Assembly (NCBI GenBank): GCA_024638655.1
Contig: JAHEJW010000012.1
Location: 36,756-76,124 of the forward strand
Length of the DNA stretch: 39,369 nucleotides
From: a bacterium
GTDB taxonomy: Bacteria > Actinomycetota > Acidimicrobiia > Spongiisociales > ZC4RG35
Reading direction: 5' to 3'
A program made the translations under genes and the position numbers. Under the pieces are notes generated by a model, which saw only the letters and a program-made list of their open reading frames with translations, did no database searches and had not been told where the DNA came from. Positions 24,326 through 34,277 of this stretch are shown here, one piece after another; the first letter of the stretch is position 1; each line of letters begins with the position of its first letter.

Positions 24326-25204
24326 GTGAGAGCAACCCCGGAGTCCCCGGAAGAACCGGACCGGGAGCGTCGTCAACTTGGTCGATATGGGCTGGCCACG
24401 ACGACCAGCTTTGGCCCACGCGTGACCGGGCTGTGGTCTGGCGACAGCCCCAATCTCTTTGCAGTGCTGGGCCCGGAGGTTCGCATCGAGAACCCCGAAG
24501 TCGGCGACTACGTGTTTCGCGGGGGACACCGGCTATGGGTAGCTCCGGAGATCCCGGAGGTCACCCATGTGCCGGACGACTTCGAATGCGCAGTCAGATG
24601 GACTGAGGATGAGCTCGGAGTGGTCGGCGGCGCTGACCAAGCTGGATTCGCCAAAAGCATCGAGCTGATACCGGACGACAAACGGCTGGTGGTCAACCAC
24701 CGGGTCCTATGGGACGGCGATGGGCCCATCGAAGCCGCTCCCTGGGCAATCACACAGCTCCCCGTGGGTGGTACTGCCATCCTCCCTCTTGGCTCGACTG
24801 GCAAGGGAGTCGGTCCTCAAGCGGATCGAAGTCTCGTCCTGTGGCCCTACACACGACTCGACGACCCCCGGATTGCCTGGCGAGATCGGGCGGTCATCCT
24901 CGAGACGGCCCCGGGCCCTCCAATGAAGGTGGGTGCGGGTCCGGAGGCACGTAGGCTCGGCTACCTCCAAGACGGGCTCCTGTTCTCCAAGTGGTTCGAT
25001 GCCTTTCCGGGAACAAGCCATTCCGATCGTGGGGCCACGGCCCAGATCTTTCTGAACGAGGATTTCTGTGAGCTCGAAACGCTCGGACCGATCAAAACCT
25101 TGGAACCCGGCTCATCGGCCACTCACAGAGAGCACTGGGAAGTCAGAGAGTGTGCATCTCTCGAAGTCGCGTTGGAGGCTCTGCTCGGAGAGGTGCCCGG
25201 ATGA
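24326..25204 (+). CDS. DUF4380 / mutarotase-like protein in the xylose operon
   Basis: A 292-aa protein, mostly beta, resembling the galactose-mutarotase-like superfamily and specifically the DUF4380 group. The segment GGHRLWVAPEIPEVTHVPDD at about 66-85 is the part I recognise. No signal peptide. It starts with GTG three bases after the xylA stop and ends in an ATGA overlap with xylB, so it is translated as part of the operon. Interconversion of xylose anomers before isomerisation is a reasonable inference; the catalytic His/Glu pair of true mutarotases was not firmly located. Confidence 0.7.
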   Translation: MRATPESPEEPDRERRQLGRYGLATTTSFGPRVTGLWSGDSPNLFAVLGPEVRIENPEVGDYVFRGGHRLWVAPEIPEVTHVPDDFECAVRWTEDELGVVGGADQAGFAKSIELIPDDKRLVVNHRVLWDGDGPIEAAPWAITQLPVGGTAILPLGSTGKGVGPQADRSLVLWPYTRLDDPRIAWRDRAVILETAPGPPMKVGAGPEARRLGYLQDGLLFSKWFDAFPGTSHSDRGATAQIFLNEDFCELETLGPIKTLEPGSSATHREHWEVRECASLEVALEALLGEVPG

Positions 25205-26709
25205 GTCATGTCATCGGGATCGACGTGTCGACTACAGCCACCAAGGCGATTCTCTTGGATGACAGAGGCACCGTCCGGGGTGTAGCGACTTCCACCTACG
25301 ACTACGAGATACCTCGCCCAACGTGGAGCGAGCAAGACCCTCGTCTGTGGTGGAGGGCGACGATCGAAGCCATCAACGAGGTCCTCGAGGCAACCGGGGT
25401 GTCCGGGTCGGCAGTCGAAGCCGTTGGGCTCACAGGCCAGATGCACGGTTCTGTGCTGCTCGACTCGACAGGAGAGGTCGTGCGACCGGCCATCCTCTGG
25501 AATGACCAGCGAACCGCTGCCGAATGCGACGAGATGAGGCGGCGAGTAGGGGCCGAGAGACTCATACGTATAACGGGCAATGACGCTCTCACCGGCTTCA
25601 CCGCGCCCAAGCTGCTCTGGGTAGCCGCTCACGAGCCAGAGAATTGGTCCCGTGTGAGCCACATCCTCCTGCCCAAGGACTATGTCCGATACCGGCTCAC
25701 CGGCGGGTTCGCGATCGATGTCGCCGACGGCTCGGGCACGATTCTCTTCGACCTGGCAAACCGCACCTGGTCAGACGAAGTGGTTGGTGCCCTCGGAATC
25801 GACAGGTCGATACTGCCGCCTACCTATGAGGGACCGGAGATCACCGGTGAGGTGACTGGGGAAGCTGCCACCTCCACACGTCTCACTGAAGGAACGCCTG
25901 TGGTTGCGGGAGGAGGAGACCAGTCGGCCAATGGGGTGGGAGTGGGCGCCGTGGCTCCCGGTGTGGTCGCTCTGTCATTGGGAACGTCAGGTGTGGTCTT
26001 CGCAGCCACCGACGGCCCATCGATAGAGGCAGGAGGGCGAGTCCACGCCTTCTGTCACGCCGTCCCGGAGCGATGGCACATGATGGGAGTGATGCTGTCG
26101 GCGGCCGGCAGCCTGAGATGGCTGCGTGACGCAGTGGCGCCGACCAAGAGCTTCGAAGAGCTGGCAGACGGTGCGAAAGAGATACCTCCAGGATCTGAGG
26201 GACTCATCTTCCTCCCCTATCTGACCGGCGAGCGCACGCCCTACCCCGACCCCAACGCACGTGGCGCTTTCGTCGGACTGACAGTTGGTCACGATCTCCG
26301 TCACATGACTCGAGCTGTGATGGAAGGCGTCGCCTTCGGTTTGCGCGATGGGTTGGATCTGATGAGGGAGGCTGGGCTGGAGCAACCCCGCCAGATACGG
26401 GCATCGGGCGGGGGCATGCGTAGTGAGGCCTGGCGCCAGATCCTCGCCGATGTGCTCGAAGCCGAGATCGCGACGGTTGACACCTCAGAAGGGGCCGCCT
26501 ACGGCGCCGCGTTGCTGGCTGGAGTCGGGTCAGGCTGGTTCGACACTGTCGACCGGGCAACCGACGAGTACGTGACGGTTAAGCCGGTAGCTTGTCCTTC
26601 CGATGAGGTCGATCTCTATCGATCGACCCACTCCAGATACAAGGACCTGTATCCCGCCCTCAAACCACACTTCGCCGCGGGAGCAGACGAGGTGCTTACT
26701 CAGCCGTGA
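25201..26709 (+). CDS. xylB: Xylulokinase (FGGY family)
   Basis: A 502-aa FGGY carbohydrate kinase that phosphorylates D-xylulose to xylulose 5-phosphate. The N-terminal phosphate loop [13 protein letters not shown], the substrate segment [21 protein letters not shown] and the C-terminal [17 protein letters not shown] are all typical of xylulokinases. The ATG at 25201 overlaps the preceding stop as ATGA; the longer upstream frame repeats sequence of the preceding gene's region and was discarded. Its last 10 bases overlap the end of the convergent xylG-like gene. Confidence 0.95.
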   Translation: MSHVIGIDVSTTATKAILLDDRGTVRGVATSTYDYEIPRPTWSEQDPRLWWRATIEAINEVLEATGVSGSAVEAVGLTGQMHGSVLLDSTGEVVRPAILWNDQRTAAECDEMRRRVGAERLIRITGNDALTGFTAPKLLWVAAHEPENWSRVSHILLPKDYVRYRLTGGFAIDVADGSGTILFDLANRTWSDEVVGALGIDRSILPPTYEGPEITGEVTGEAATSTRLTEGTPVVAGGGDQSANGVGVGAVAPGVVALSLGTSGVVFAATDGPSIEAGGRVHAFCHAVPERWHMMGVMLSAAGSLRWLRDAVAPTKSFEELADGAKEIPPGSEGLIFLPYLTGERTPYPDPNARGAFVGLTVGHDLRHMTRAVMEGVAFGLRDGLDLMREAGLEQPRQIRASGGGMRSEAWRQILADVLEAEIATVDTSEGAAYGAALLAGVGSGWFDTVDRATDEYVTVKPVACPSDEVDLYRSTHSRYKDLYPALKPHFAAGADEVLTQP

Positions 26710-27482
26710 AGATCGGCCAGGTCGGTGGACGTCAGCTCACCAGGCTGCTTACCGACGATGATCATCGCTAGGACTTCATCCATGGTCACGTCCTCGCGGT
26801 TGACCGTACCCACCAATCGACCTTGGAGCATCACGCTGATTCGATCGGACAGATCGAAGACGTCGTGGATGTCATGGCTGATCAGGATGATGCCTATGCC
26901 CTCGCGCTTCAACTGGCGCATCAGCTCACGTACCTGCTCGGTCTCGGCAGGGCCCAGAGCGGCCGTGGGCTCGTCCATGATCAGGATCCGTGCGTTGAAG
27001 TGGACAGCCCGCGCAATGGCCACTGACTGGCGCTGTCCACCGGATAGCGAGGTGACCGGCGTCTTGAAGTTCTCGAACTTGGGGTTGAGACGCCCCATGA
27101 CCCTCCTAGAGGCATCTTCCATCGCCGAATCGTCGAGGGTCCCGAGCCTGGTGACCAATTCACGACCGAGGAACATGTTGCCGGGTGCGTCGATGTTCTC
27201 GGCCAAGGCCAGCGTCTGGTAGATGGTCTCCACTCCGAGCGCCTTCGCATCCCTGGGGTTGTCGATCGTCGCAGGGTTGCCGTTTATGAAGATCTGGCCG
27301 GAGTCAGGCTTCTGCGCCCCGGAGAGTGTTTTGATGAGAGTGGACTTGCCGGCGCCGTTGCCACCGACGAGGCCCAGGATCTCGCCGGGACGCAGATCGA
27401 TCGACACGTCTTCTACTGCGTGCACACCGCCGAAAGTCACGTTCATGTTCTTCATCTCGACGAGTGGCGGTGAGTCGGTCAT
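26700..27482 (-). CDS. xylG: Sugar ABC transporter ATP-binding protein (XylG-like, single domain)
   Basis: A 260-aa ABC ATPase that powers xylose import. Walker A GGNGAGKS is at 40-47, the signature LSGGQRQ at 146-152, Walker B RILIMDEP at 165-172, and an H-loop ISHD follows. E. coli XylG is a fused double domain of about 510 aa; this one is single and should work as a homodimer. The ATG at 27482 overlaps the permease stop by four bases. The long 5' extension of the open frame lies within the permease gene and is not used. Sugar specificity is inferred from the neighbours. Confidence 0.9.
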   Translation of the reverse strand: MTDSPPLVEMKNMNVTFGGVHAVEDVSIDLRPGEILGLVGGNGAGKSTLIKTLSGAQKPDSGQIFINGNPATIDNPRDAKALGVETIYQTLALAENIDAPGNMFLGRELVTRLGTLDDSAMEDASRRVMGRLNPKFENFKTPVTSLSGGQRQSVAIARAVHFNARILIMDEPTAALGPAETEQVRELMRQLKREGIGIILISHDIHDVFDLSDRISVMLQGRLVGTVNREDVTMDEVLAMIIVGKQPGELTSTDLADLHG

Positions 27483-28801
27483 CGCTCGGACCTCCTTCGA
27501 TAGAAGACATCTACGGCCACCGCGACTACGAGGACTACTCCGACGACGATGTCCTGGAGAGGGGCATCGACACGCATGAGCACCATTCCTGATTGAAGCG
27601 ACTGCATGACGAGGGCTCCGAGCACCGCACCGGGGATGGTGCCGATGCCGCCCGACAAGGACGTTCCACCGATGACAGCCGCCGCGATGACATAGAGCTC
27701 GGCAAGGGTTCCGAGCCCGCTGGTGGCTGCATTGAGACGTGCGATGGTCACTGCAGCAGCCACGCCCACGAGAATGCCCATGACCATGAAGGTCTTGACC
27801 ACGGTCCAACGGGTGTTGATACCTCCGAGCTCAGCTGCTTCCGGATTGCCACCGATGGAGAACACGTAGCGCCCGTAGCGCCTTCGGTTGGCTATGAAAC
27901 CCATGACGAGCATCACACCAAGGGCGATCAGGACGGGATACGAGATTCCGAGGGGGATGTCGAGCCCACCCTCTGGCCAAGCGAGCCCGCGCTCTTCGGC
28001 GACCTGACGGGCGACATTCACCGGCAGGTAGTAGCTGTTCATCGTCCACACCGCTCCCAGCACGGCCAGTGAGCCAACGACGCCGACGGTGACTAGCGAC
28101 CACATCGGGCGCAGAGTGAAGCCGAACCGCTTGCGCTGGCGCCGGTCGTTGACGAGGTAGAACACGATGGCTGCCACTGCCAACCCGGCAATGACCCAGC
28201 TGCCGACTTCTCCGATCGATCCGCGCGACCCGCCACCCAATAGCTGAAAAGTCGAGTCCATCGGAGCGATGGTTCGACCACTTGCGAGGGACCAAGCGAC
28301 GCCTCTCCATACGAGGAGGCCGCCGAGGGTGACAATGAACGACGGCACCCCGATGTAGGCGACTACGGCGCCCTGAAAAACCCCGACCAGGGCACCCAGG
28401 GCCAGACCAATCAGCAGGACGACTATCCAGGTCGCAGGATGGTCGAAGCCGAAGATGTCGGGGATGATCTCCGCCTGGATGATCGCCATGGCCATACCGA
28501 CCAGGCCGAGCATGGAGCCAACTGACAGGTCGATGTTCCTCGAGACGATCACGAGGACCATCCCGGTGGCCATGATCGCAACCGGCGAGAACTGGACCGA
28601 GAGATTCCACAGATTGCGAGGAGTCAGGAACGTACCGCCTGACATGAAATGGAATCCCACCCAGATCACCAGCAGCAAGGCCAGCATCCCGAGCATACGG
28701 GTGTCGATCTCGCTTGCGCGGAGCATCGTCCCAAGGGAGCGACGCTGTGGTCGTTCCTGAGGGGATTCGGTCTCGGCGGGCGGTGCCTCGGTGACGCTCA
28801 T
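27479..28801 (-). CDS. xylH: Sugar ABC transporter permease (XylH-like)
   Basis: A 440-aa, highly hydrophobic permease of the ribose/xylose type (BPD_transp_2). Landmarks are [17 protein letters not shown] near the first third, [31 protein letters not shown] and the [20 protein letters not shown] segment, all conserved in RbsC/XylH proteins. The insertion at about 195-280, with two extra hydrophobic segments, is typical of XylH and explains the length. I chose the ATG at 28801 because the longer frame starts inside the preceding hairpin. It is translationally coupled to xylG. Confidence 0.92.
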   Translation of the reverse strand: MSVTEAPPAETESPQERPQRRSLGTMLRASEIDTRMLGMLALLLVIWVGFHFMSGGTFLTPRNLWNLSVQFSPVAIMATGMVLVIVSRNIDLSVGSMLGLVGMAMAIIQAEIIPDIFGFDHPATWIVVLLIGLALGALVGVFQGAVVAYIGVPSFIVTLGGLLVWRGVAWSLASGRTIAPMDSTFQLLGGGSRGSIGEVGSWVIAGLAVAAIVFYLVNDRRQRKRFGFTLRPMWSLVTVGVVGSLAVLGAVWTMNSYYLPVNVARQVAEERGLAWPEGGLDIPLGISYPVLIALGVMLVMGFIANRRRYGRYVFSIGGNPEAAELGGINTRWTVVKTFMVMGILVGVAAAVTIARLNAATSGLGTLAELYVIAAAVIGGTSLSGGIGTIPGAVLGALVMQSLQSGMVLMRVDAPLQDIVVGVVLVVAVAVDVFYRRRSER

Positions 28802-28821
28802 CGGGTCACGGCCCACGATAG

Positions 28822-28852
28822 ACCACACCCCCGGGTAGACCGGGGGTGTGGT
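28822..28852 (-). terminator. Attenuator-like hairpin between xylF and xylH
   Basis: A perfect 13-bp inverted repeat, ACCACACCCCCGG and its complement with a 5-nt loop, lies between the xylF stop (28890) and the xylH start (28801). No clear U-tract follows. Such structures after binding-protein genes commonly protect the upstream mRNA or reduce read-through, giving excess binding protein over permease. Confidence 0.75.
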
Positions 28853-28889
28853 GCATCTTCATCACTCGAGTGCGGCCTACGAGTGGGGT

Positions 28890-29972
28890 CTAACTGCAGA
28901 CGTCTACTGTGCCGGCTTCGACACCTTGGCAGAGTTCTTCGACGCTGATCCACTCTGCATCCACAACCACGTCCAGGTTGTCCTGGGTGATGGCAATGGG
29001 CTCGAGGAGGATCGAGGTCATCGAGTTGCCGCCTGGTGAGTCGAACTGAACCACCCCGTCGACATCGGCGAGTGCCGCTCCTTGGGCGAGCTGCACGGCA
29101 GCCTCGCCGGCGGCCTTGCCCAACTCGCGGGCATCCTTCCACACGGAGACGTTCTGCGTACCGAGGGCGACTCTGTTCAGAGCGGTCAAGTCACCGTCCT
29201 GACCAGAGACCGGGACCTCTCCCGCGAGGCCTTGGGCCTCGAGAGCCGCGACCACCCCGCTGGCCATTCCGTCGTTCTCGGAGAGAACGGCGTCGACCTC
29301 GTTGTTGGCCTGGGTTAGGAACTGCTCCATCTGGGTCTGTGCGAGTGCCGGGTCCCAGTTGTCGGTGTAGGTCTCGCCAACGATGGTGATGTCACCGGAG
29401 GCAACGGCATCGCCAATGACCTGCTCATATCCTTCACGAAGGAAGTCCGCGTTGGCGTCCGCCTGGTTGCCCTTGATGATCACGTAGTTGCCCGCCGGAA
29501 CCAGGTCGTAGATCACCTCGGCCTGGAGACGCCCGACACCTATGTTGTCGAAGGTGATGTAGAGAGTGCCCGGGTCCTCGATAAGACGGTCGTAGGCGAT
29601 GACGGGGATTCCCTGTTCCAACGCGCTTTGGACTGCAGGCAGGATCGCCGTGCCGTCCTGGGCGAGGATGATCAGGGCATCCGCTCCCTGAGCGATCAGG
29701 TTTTCCACGTCGGAGAGCTGCTGCTCGGCCGATGAACCCGCATCGGTAGAGATGTAGGTGGCGCCGGCAGCGTCAAGAGCGGCCTTGATGGCCGGCTCAT
29801 CCGACTTCGCCCAGCGTTCTTCGTTGTAGTTGTTCCATGAGACGCCGACAACGAGGTCGCCATCGCCATCCCCCCCGCCGTCGGTTGTGTCCGTCCCTTC
29901 GTCGCCGCCGCAGGCCGCTGCGACTAAAGCGAGGACGATCATCAACGTCCACAAGATCTTCTTGGACTTCAA
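28890..29972 (-). CDS. xylF: Xylose ABC transporter substrate-binding lipoprotein
   Basis: A 360-aa periplasmic-binding-protein-like lipoprotein (type I fold). The signal [21 protein letters not shown] ends at lipobox Cys21, followed by a Gly/Asp/Thr linker. Mature landmarks are [42 protein letters not shown] and [14 protein letters not shown], characteristic of XylF-type xylose-binding proteins. The start is TTG with an excellent AGGAGG 5 nt away. The hairpin after the gene and its first place in the operon fit high expression. Confidence 0.93.
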   Translation of the reverse strand: MKSKKILWTLMIVLALVAAACGGDEGTDTTDGGGDGDGDLVVGVSWNNYNEERWAKSDEPAIKAALDAAGATYISTDAGSSAEQQLSDVENLIAQGADALIILAQDGTAILPAVQSALEQGIPVIAYDRLIEDPGTLYITFDNIGVGRLQAEVIYDLVPAGNYVIIKGNQADANADFLREGYEQVIGDAVASGDITIVGETYTDNWDPALAQTQMEQFLTQANNEVDAVLSENDGMASGVVAALEAQGLAGEVPVSGQDGDLTALNRVALGTQNVSVWKDARELGKAAGEAAVQLAQGAALADVDGVVQFDSPGGNSMTSILLEPIAITQDNLDVVVDAEWISVEELCQGVEAGTVDVCS

Positions 29973-29977
29973 GTTTT

Positions 29978-29983
29978 CCTCCT
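29978..29983 (-). promoter_or_regulatory. Ribosome-binding site that fixes the xylF TTG start
   Basis: Minus-strand AGGAGG lies 5 nt before the TTG at 29972-29970. Because the lipoprotein signal begins directly at this TTG, the site settles the start. Confidence 0.75.
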
Positions 29984-30125
29984 GATTGTTTTACCCCTCG
30001 GGACCACGTCCCACTTACCCACCAGAGGCCGAACGGCCAAGGGATGGGGATGCCACCGGGGTCTTCTCGTGCTCAGACTGTTTGCCCAGCCCGGGCACCA
30101 ATGACATCGCAGGGACCTTACGGGC

Positions 30126-30148
30126 ATTTGTTTGGCTCTGCAACAAAT
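30126..30148. promoter_or_regulatory. Putative ROK/XylR operator (xylO-like)
   Basis: ATTTGTT and AACAAAT form a perfect 7-bp inverted repeat around a 9-nt centre in the divergent region between xylF and the ROK gene. The half-sites TTTGTTTGG and CAACAAA are those I recall for the Bacillus xylose operator xylO, but here they are set about 4 nt further apart. Position and likeness suggest binding by the adjacent ROK regulator. Confidence 0.7.
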
Positions 30149-30243
30149 CTGCCGATTAGATTCCCGTTCTGAGCCGGAGCCCCAGGGATTCAAGGGAGTC
30201 GTTGGGTTGACAAAGCGCGAGGCTCGAGGAAAAAGGGATCTTC

Positions 30244-31539
30244 TTGAACGTCTCCAACTGGATTTCGGGCAATGGCGGCGACAACCGTCGTGGTGTCTCC
30301 ACCGAGGAGCTCCGACGTCACAATCTGGCCGCCGTTCTCGACCGCCTCCACGTCTCGGGGCCGTTGTCCCGTTCGGAGTTGACCGAGCGGACCGGGCTGA
30401 ACCGCTCGACGATCGGTGATCTGATCGGTGAGTTGGAGGAGGTCGGAATGGTCGAGGAAGGCCCCGCGCCATCGACATCCGGGCCGGGACGACCGTCACC
30501 TGTCGCCAGGGTGAGACCGGAAGGAGCAGTGGTTCTCGCCGTCGAGGTCACCGTCGACTCGATCGGGGTCAAGACGATCGGCCTCGGGGGCCACGTTTAC
30601 AACGAGCAGCGACTGGTCAGGCCCCGCGCCAGGTTTTCCCCCAAGGAGACCATCGAGGACATAGCCAAGCTGTCCGAGCCTCTCCTGGCAGCGCTGCCGG
30701 ATGACCATGCAATGGCAGGAGCCGGCCTCGCAGTCGCCGGGTTGGTGAGACGCTCGGACGGGTTCGTAGACCTCGCGCCCAACTTGGGCTGGAGGAATAC
30801 GCCCCTCGGAGACATGGCCCGAGCCGAGCTGGGGATCGATCTGATCATGATGGCCAACGAAGCCGACATGGGAGCTTTGGGCGAGTATCGCCGAGGTGCC
30901 GGATCGAGAGTTGGCCACCTGATCTATGTCGCGGGCGAAGTCGGCATCGGCACCGGGATCATCCAGAACGGAGTGCCAATGCTGGGTTCGGCCGGCTACG
31001 CCGGGGAGGCGGGCCACACGATGATCAACCCGGCAGGTCTTCCGTGCCGGTGCGGATCGATCGGATGCTGGGAGACAGAAGCCGGCGAAGAGGCACTTGC
31101 ATCGAAAGCCGGGATCCCCGACGGCACCCACGGCCAGGCGCTCCTCACGGTGCTGATCGATCGCGCGGAACAAAGCGATTCGGTGACATTGGAGGCACTT
31201 GGCGAGATAGGTCGATGGTTGGGTTTGGGGGTGGGCAACCTGATCAATACCTTCAACCCCGAGCTAGTCGTGATCGGGGGTTTCTACTCAGACTTGTATG
31301 AGTACGTCGAGGAAGGCCTCCGGCGAGGGGTCATGGAGTCCTCGCTGGAAGCACCGCTCGGAATGGCCGAGATCAGGCGATGCGAGTTGGGAGTCGATGC
31401 ACCCCTGATCGGCGCTGCCGAGCTGGTCCTTTCCGGAGTCATTGCAGATCCGGCAGGCTTTGTCGCTCGAACGAACGGTGGCGTTGCCCAATCCGTTCAA
31501 GCGGGTATCGACCCTGACGCCACACCGGCGGTCGACTAG
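30244..31539 (+). CDS. xylR: ROK-family transcriptional regulator (XylR-like)
   Basis: A 431-aa ROK repressor. Residues 20-75 form a winged helix-turn-helix (LRRHNLAAVLDRL, PLSRSELTERTGLNRSTIGDL). The ROK sugar-binding domain follows, with the zinc motif His258-x9-Cys268-x-Cys270-x4-Cys275 in GHTMINPAGLPCRCGSIGC. The kinase-type N-D-A stretch reads NEAD, so it should sense sugar rather than phosphorylate it. The start is TTG with AAGGGAT about 6 nt upstream. It is divergent from xylF, with an xylO-like operator between, and probably represses the importer in the absence of xylose. The symbol is given by analogy. Confidence 0.87.
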   Translation: MNVSNWISGNGGDNRRGVSTEELRRHNLAAVLDRLHVSGPLSRSELTERTGLNRSTIGDLIGELEEVGMVEEGPAPSTSGPGRPSPVARVRPEGAVVLAVEVTVDSIGVKTIGLGGHVYNEQRLVRPRARFSPKETIEDIAKLSEPLLAALPDDHAMAGAGLAVAGLVRRSDGFVDLAPNLGWRNTPLGDMARAELGIDLIMMANEADMGALGEYRRGAGSRVGHLIYVAGEVGIGTGIIQNGVPMLGSAGYAGEAGHTMINPAGLPCRCGSIGCWETEAGEEALASKAGIPDGTHGQALLTVLIDRAEQSDSVTLEALGEIGRWLGLGVGNLINTFNPELVVIGGFYSDLYEYVEEGLRRGVMESSLEAPLGMAEIRRCELGVDAPLIGAAELVLSGVIADPAGFVARTNGGVAQSVQAGIDPDATPAVD

Positions 31540-32534
31540 TCCCCTGCGGCCGCGAAGATCCTCTCGATGACCTCGAGATTCCGAACCGCATCGACGGGCG
31601 GGGTTGGCACATCGACTTCGCCCCGAATGGCGCTAGAGAAGGCGTCGGTCTGCACCGCGTACTGGTCTGTCGGGGAGACCTCGTGAACTGTCACCCCCGG
31701 ATCTGTGGGAGGGGTTCCTCCCGAGTAGTGCAACACCCGAGTTGCCCTGTCAGGCGGGATGTTGAACGGGATCTCGACGACCAGTCTTCCGGAGCTTCCG
31801 AGAATCGTCACCCGCTGGTCGTCCTCGAGTTGGGTGGAGCAGGTGAAGGTGGAATGGCGCCCCCCGAAGTCCAGCAACGCCGAGGTGACAACGTCGGTGC
31901 CAAAACTCGGGTCGCGTCGGATGGATGCCTTGACATCGGAAGGCTCATCCTCGTAGAGCATCCGTGCTGCATTCACCGCGTAGCACCCGATGTCGTAGAG
32001 CGCCCCGCCCCCGTACTCGGTGATGTTGCGGATATCGGCGGGGTCTACGTTGTGGTAGGTGAAAATGGTCTGAATACTCAGCACATCCCCGATCGCCCCA
32101 CGTTTCACCAAGTCACGGACCAGGATCCACATCGGATGGAGCCGGTACATGAAAGCCTCCATCAATTTGACCCCTGCGCCTTCGCACTCATCGATCATTC
32201 GCCGCGCCTCCACGCTCGTCGTTGCGAGCGGCTTCTCACAGAGGACGTGCTTGCCGGCACGGGCCGCAGCCACGGTCCATTCCGGGTGAAGATGGTTGGG
32301 AAGGGGGATGTAAACGGCCTCGATGTCCGGATCCTCGAGGAGCTCCCGATAGGAGCCGTAAGCGCGTGGGATCTCGAGCTCTTCCGCAGATCGGGCGGCC
32401 CGTTCTTCAGAACGCGAGGCGATTGCGATCACTTCGCTCATATCGGAGCCTTGCATCGCCGGGATGACTTTTTTGGTAGCGATGTCGGCAACACCCATCA
32501 CACCCCAGCTCACGAACTCTCCAGACTTGGCCAT
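31536..32534 (-). CDS. Gfo/Idh/MocA family oxidoreductase
   Basis: A 332-aa NAD(P)-dependent oxidoreductase. An N-terminal Rossmann domain (SWGVMGVADIATKKVIPAMQ) is followed by YIPLPNHLHPEWTVAAARAG and the signature CEKPLATT with Lys101. The C-terminal domain has GGGALYDIGCYAVNAAR, typical of the group that includes dihydrodiol and NADP-dependent D-xylose 1-dehydrogenases. With xylose genes beside it, an oxidative side route for xylose is possible but not shown. The ATG at 32534 places the Rossmann motif at the N-terminus; the longer frame is not protein-like. It overlaps the ROK gene's stop by four bases, convergently. Confidence 0.88.
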   Translation of the reverse strand: MAKSGEFVSWGVMGVADIATKKVIPAMQGSDMSEVIAIASRSEERAARSAEELEIPRAYGSYRELLEDPDIEAVYIPLPNHLHPEWTVAAARAGKHVLCEKPLATTSVEARRMIDECEGAGVKLMEAFMYRLHPMWILVRDLVKRGAIGDVLSIQTIFTYHNVDPADIRNITEYGGGALYDIGCYAVNAARMLYEDEPSDVKASIRRDPSFGTDVVTSALLDFGGRHSTFTCSTQLEDDQRVTILGSSGRLVVEIPFNIPPDRATRVLHYSGGTPPTDPGVTVHEVSPTDQYAVQTDAFSSAIRGEVDVPTPPVDAVRNLEVIERIFAAAGD

Positions 32535-32599
32535 TCTCGATCTCACATTCCTCGGTGTTTCGTGCATTCTCCAGGTGACGCCTCCATCGGGCAAACCCC

Positions 32600-34273
32600 A
32601 TGACCTCATTTGCCACAACCAGCCGCACCAGACGGGTAGCACTGTTCGCCTCGGGAATGGCGGTAGGCGTGGCTGGGCTGTTCGGCGCGTTTCTTGCCAC
32701 AAACAACCTGATCGGGCCGGGTCCTTCGCCCAGCCCATTGGGCGCTCCCTCCTTCGTCGAGGTCGAATCTCTGATCGCCCACACCTACGACGGCGACTTC
32801 CAGTATTTCGTGGGAGGCGGGGTGGCGGTATTCGATTGCGACGAAGATCAACTGCCCGATGTCTTCCTCGCCGGAGGCGAGAACCCCGCCGCGCTGTATC
32901 GCAACGAAAGCGTCATCGGCGGAGACCTCCGATTCGAACGGGTGACCCAGCCCGCAACGGATTTGGACGGGGTCACTGGTGCCTATCCGCTGGACGTCGA
33001 CTCTGATGGCCATATGGACCTGGCCGTGCTCCGGGTAGGCGAGAATTCCATGCTGCGCGGTTTGGGGGGCTGTCGGTTCGAGAGGGCAAACGAGGACTGG
33101 GGAGTCCTCGGTGGACAGGACTGGACAGTCGCCTTCAGCGCGATGTGGGAGCCCTCAGAGAGTGTCCCCACCCTCGCTTTCGGCAACTACCTAGCGATCG
33201 GCGAAGACGGTGAGCGCACCAACGACTGTGAGGACCATTTCCTCTTCCGTCCGGTAGACGGAACTTACGCCTCACCGACTCGGATCGCCCCCGGCTGGTG
33301 CGCACTCTCCTTCCTGTTCAGCGACTGGGCGCGCAGTGGCAGCCCCGACCTGAGGATGACCAACGATCGCCACTACTACCGGGAGGGCGAGGAACAGCTG
33401 TGGAGATTCGGCCCTGGACGAGAACCGGAGCCCTACACCCGAGAAGACGGATGGGAGCAGATGCAGATCTGGGGCATGGGGATCGCCTCACAGGACGTGA
33501 CCGGCGACGGGCTACCCGAGATCTTCCTCACCAGCCAGGGCGACAACAAGCTCCAGACCCTCTCTGACGGCCCGGATCTTCCCACATATGAAGACATCGC
33601 CCTGACCGCCGGAGCCAATGCTCACAAGCCGTTTCAGGGCGACACCGATCGTCCATCAACTGCATGGCATGCCGAATTCGATGACGTGAACAACGACGGC
33701 TACTTAGACCTCTTCGTGACCAAGGGCAACGTCGATGCCATGCCCGAATTCGCCCAGGCCGACCCCAACAACCTCCTCCTCGGTCAGCCTCAAAGCCAGT
33801 TCGTGGAGGCCGCCGGGGATGCCGGACTGATCGACTTCGCACGCAGCCGTGGCGCTGCCGTGACCGACCTCAACCTCGACGGTCTGCTCGACGTGATCGT
33901 GATCGATCGTGCGGCTCCGGTCAGGGTATGGAGAAATGTTGGAGCGGGAGATGCCGCTGCTCCCGAGCCAATGGGCAATTGGCTCGCGATCGAATTGGTT
34001 CAGGCCGCACCCAACAGAGACGCAATCGGAGCTTGGATCGAGGTTCGCACGGATCGACTCCTCATCACCCGTGAGATCACCCTGGGTGGAGGTCACGCCG
34101 GAGGTGAAACCGGCTGGATCCACCTCGGGCTGGGTGACAGCGCCGAGGCTGACATCCGGGTCCAGTGGCCGGACGGTGAGGTCGGGCCATGGATGACGCT
34201 GGATGCCGGTCGTTTCTGGATCGTGGAACGAGGTGTCCCCTCGGGTGTCGAATGGGCACCTCTGCAAGACTGA
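32600..34273 (+). CDS. FG-GAP/VCBS repeat protein with ASPIC/UnbV C-terminal domain
   Basis: A 557-aa extracytoplasmic protein. A single membrane anchor or signal lies at residues 13-36 after RTRR. A beta-propeller of FG-GAP repeats carries calcium-loop motifs at about 78-87 (FDCDEDQLPD), 131-140 (LDVDSDGHMD), 298-307 (QDVTGDGLPE), 361-370 (DDVNNDGYLD) and 422-431 (TDLNLDGLLD). The C-terminal domain at about 460-535 (NWLAIELV, GAWIEVRTD, GGGHAGGETGWIHLGLG, VQWPDGE) is the ASPIC/UnbV module. UnbV homologues are known from enediyne clusters, but no enediyne PKS is in this window. The next gene begins 4 bases after its stop. Confidence 0.88.
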   Translation: MTSFATTSRTRRVALFASGMAVGVAGLFGAFLATNNLIGPGPSPSPLGAPSFVEVESLIAHTYDGDFQYFVGGGVAVFDCDEDQLPDVFLAGGENPAALYRNESVIGGDLRFERVTQPATDLDGVTGAYPLDVDSDGHMDLAVLRVGENSMLRGLGGCRFERANEDWGVLGGQDWTVAFSAMWEPSESVPTLAFGNYLAIGEDGERTNDCEDHFLFRPVDGTYASPTRIAPGWCALSFLFSDWARSGSPDLRMTNDRHYYREGEEQLWRFGPGREPEPYTREDGWEQMQIWGMGIASQDVTGDGLPEIFLTSQGDNKLQTLSDGPDLPTYEDIALTAGANAHKPFQGDTDRPSTAWHAEFDDVNNDGYLDLFVTKGNVDAMPEFAQADPNNLLLGQPQSQFVEAAGDAGLIDFARSRGAAVTDLNLDGLLDVIVIDRAAPVRVWRNVGAGDAAAPEPMGNWLAIELVQAAPNRDAIGAWIEVRTDRLLITREITLGGGHAGGETGWIHLGLGDSAEADIRVQWPDGEVGPWMTLDAGRFWIVERGVPSGVEWAPLQD

Positions 34274-34277
34274 GAAA

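Noticed and set aside
30206-30240. TTGACA before the ROK gene as a -35 box
   Set aside because: No plausible -10 element follows at 16-18 bases; the stretch before the start is the purine-rich ribosome-binding region.
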